Source of the DNA: Pantoea eucrina
GTDB lineage: Bacteria > Pseudomonadota > Gammaproteobacteria > Enterobacterales > Enterobacteriaceae
NCBI RefSeq assembly: GCF_001691555.1
Contig: NZ_MAYN01000008.1
Span: 1,294,682 to 1,358,681 of the forward strand
DNA length: 64,000 bases
Reading direction: 5' to 3'
Positions within the stretch are counted from its first letter, which is position 1. Every line of letters begins with the position of its first letter. Positions 62,815 through 64,000 of this stretch are shown here, in pieces. A model generated the notes under the pieces. It was not told where the DNA came from. It ran no database searches and saw nothing but the letters and a program-made list of their open reading frames with translations. Both the position numbers and the translations under genes were made by a program.

Positions 62815-64000
62815 ATGAAAAAGACTCAGGTTGCAGCAGGTGTGATTGTCGCGCTCGGTGTGGTTTGGACCGGCGCAGCGTGGTTTACCGGCAAGCAGAT
62901 TGAAAGCCATAAGGATGAGATGCTGCAACATGCCAACAGCCAGATTAACGCCTGGGCACCCAACAGCCGCCTGACGCTGAGCTATCAGGATTATCAGCGC
63001 GGCCTGTTCAGCAGCAGCACGAAACTGGTTGTTCAGGCGAGCTCGCAAACGGTGGATAATCCGCTGCTTAAGCCGGGTCAGACCATTGTGCTGAATGAAA
63101 CCATCGATCACGGCCCTTTCCCCTTTGCGCAACTGAAGCGCGGCAATATTCTGCCGGCAATGGCCTCAGTGCACTCAGAGCTTGCCAATACTGACGCGGT
63201 GAAAAAACTGTTCGCGCTGACTGACGGCAAATCACTGGTTGCAGCCGATACGCGTATTGGTTACAGCGGGGCTACTGATACGGCGCTGACCCTGCTGCCA
63301 GTGGATTACAGCAACGCACAGACCGGCGACCGGCTGGCCACCAACGGCGGTAAGCTTGACGTCAGCGCCGACAGCAAAGGCGATAAAGTCAGCCTGAAAG
63401 GTGAGTTTTCCAGCATCGCCGTCACCAGCAAAAATCAGCTGGAGCAGCCGGTGCTGTTCACCCTGAACGGTCTGGCACTGGGCGGTGATACTCACCTGAG
63501 CCCGGAAGGCGTGCGCGTGGGCGATCAGAACATCACGCTGGATAAACTGGAAGCGAGCATCAACGGTCAGCAGGGAATGACGCTGCAGAACATCGACGGT
63601 AAATCCTCTTTTGATAATAAAGAGGGCAAAATCGGCGGCACCATTGATTACAAAGTGGGAAATATCAACCTGCAGCAGCAGCCTTTCGGCGAAGCGCGTC
63701 TGGCGATGAAGTTTTCGCAGTTTGATGCGCAGGCGGTGAAAACCTTCTCCGATACTTACAATGCCCAGATGCAGGATCTGCTGCGCCAGCCGGGTGTGGC
63801 TGAGGATCCGATTCGCTATCAGGCCAGCGTGCAGACTATTTTGCGCAACAACCTGCCGCTGCTGCTGAAAGGCGCGCCGGCGGTGAGCATTGCGCCGCTG
63901 AGCTGGAAAAATGATAAAGGTGAAAGCACGTTTAACCTGAATATCGGCTTCAACGATCCGGCGGCAGTCAGCGGCGAGGCGCAGAGCCTGGGGGCAGCAG
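62815..64000 (+). CDS. ydgA: YdgA-family (DUF945) protein, 3' end outside window
   Basis: 395 codons from the ATG at 62815 (AAGGATAAGGATGACT upstream), still open at the right edge. An N-terminal signal anchor (TQVAAGVIVALGVVWTGAAWF) and the following long beta-rich region (SQINAWAPNSRLTLSYQDYQRGLFSSSTKLVV, NETIDHGPFPFAQL) match E. coli YdgA, a periplasm-facing protein of unknown function adjacent to manA. Confidence 0.92.
   Translation, partial: MKKTQVAAGVIVALGVVWTGAAWFTGKQIESHKDEMLQHANSQINAWAPNSRLTLSYQDYQRGLFSSSTKLVVQASSQTVDNPLLKPGQTIVLNETIDHGPFPFAQLKRGNILPAMASVHSELANTDAVKKLFALTDGKSLVAADTRIGYSGATDTALTLLPVDYSNAQTGDRLATNGGKLDVSADSKGDKVSLKGEFSSIAVTSKNQLEQPVLFTLNGLALGGDTHLSPEGVRVGDQNITLDKLEASINGQQGMTLQNIDGKSSFDNKEGKIGGTIDYKVGNINLQQQPFGEARLAMKFSQFDAQAVKTFSDTYNAQMQDLLRQPGVAEDPIRYQASVQTILRNNLPLLLKGAPAVSIAPLSWKNDKGESTFNLNIGFNDPAAVSGEAQSLGAA

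Noticed and set aside
1..64000. CRISPR array, prophage or insertion sequence
   Set aside because: No regularly spaced repeats, transposase, integrase or phage structural genes were seen on either strand.

Overview
The window is about 60 % GC, densely coded DNA from a gammaproteobacterium of the order Enterobacterales, most likely the family Erwiniaceae (Pantoea, Mixta or Erwinia type). Reasons: enterobacterial proteins throughout (Lhr, RluF, CurA, FumC, ManA, YdgA, Tus with a canonical Ter site), a complete pqqABCDEF operon with membrane glucose dehydrogenase, and a chromosomal rarA-oqxAB-oqxR locus. Tus with its Ter site places the right end in the replication terminus region. I see no rRNA, tRNA, insertion sequence, prophage or CRISPR array.

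Layout. 0-14.2 kb: a PEBP-family protein (cut by the left edge), the helicase Lhr, a FUSC transporter, an exported lactonase-like propeller, CurA, a nitroreductase, RluF, an HPP membrane protein, a SorC-type regulator and a triose-phosphate-isomerase paralogue. 14.4-20.5 kb: an RpiB-type isomerase divergent from the preceding gene, catalase, Gcd, and an AT-rich solitary GT-D glycosyltransferase. 20.7-25.4 kb: an MFS carrier, a repeat block, a hidden SOS-type toxin locus, a lipoprotein sugar dehydrogenase with its membrane partner, and a metallo-hydrolase. 25.6-29.3 kb: scsABCD (periplasmic disulfide and copper tolerance). 29.4-36.1 kb: pqqFEDCBA (leftward) with an M19 dipeptidase. 36.2-39.5 kb: an orphan class-II-like LeuA, an AraC regulator and a beta-hydroxyacid dehydrogenase. 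39.7-44.3 kb: PqqU, an isochorismatase-like hydrolase, SutR and YdcO. 44.4-51.8 kb: the srfABC operon, then a secreted barnase and a barstar. 51.9-57.4 kb: rarA-oqxAB-oqxR. 57.6-64 kb: an MFS carrier, tus, fumC, manA and ydgA (cut by the right edge).

Themes. PQQ is made by pqqABCDEF, can be scavenged by PqqU, and is used by Gcd and possibly by the sorbosone-dehydrogenase-like lipoprotein. An exported lactonase-like protein could act on the lactone Gcd releases. All lie within about 34 kb.

The most striking unannotated signal is at 22.2-22.7 kb. A 29-codon TisB-like membrane peptide has a strong Shine-Dalgarno sequence, a roughly 205-nt leader, a near-consensus LexA box and a terminator. Running away from it is a predicted small RNA with a good sigma-70 promoter. 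Its first 17 nt can pair with the leader, with one G-U wobble, about 80 nt upstream of the toxin start. This reproduces the architecture of the E. coli tisB/istR type I toxin-antitoxin system. Second-tier signals are two tandem Ter-like sites before tus, a perfect 18-bp palindrome between sutR and ydcO, dyad operators between the two sugar-phosphate isomerase genes, and an attenuator-like hairpin between pqqA and pqqB.
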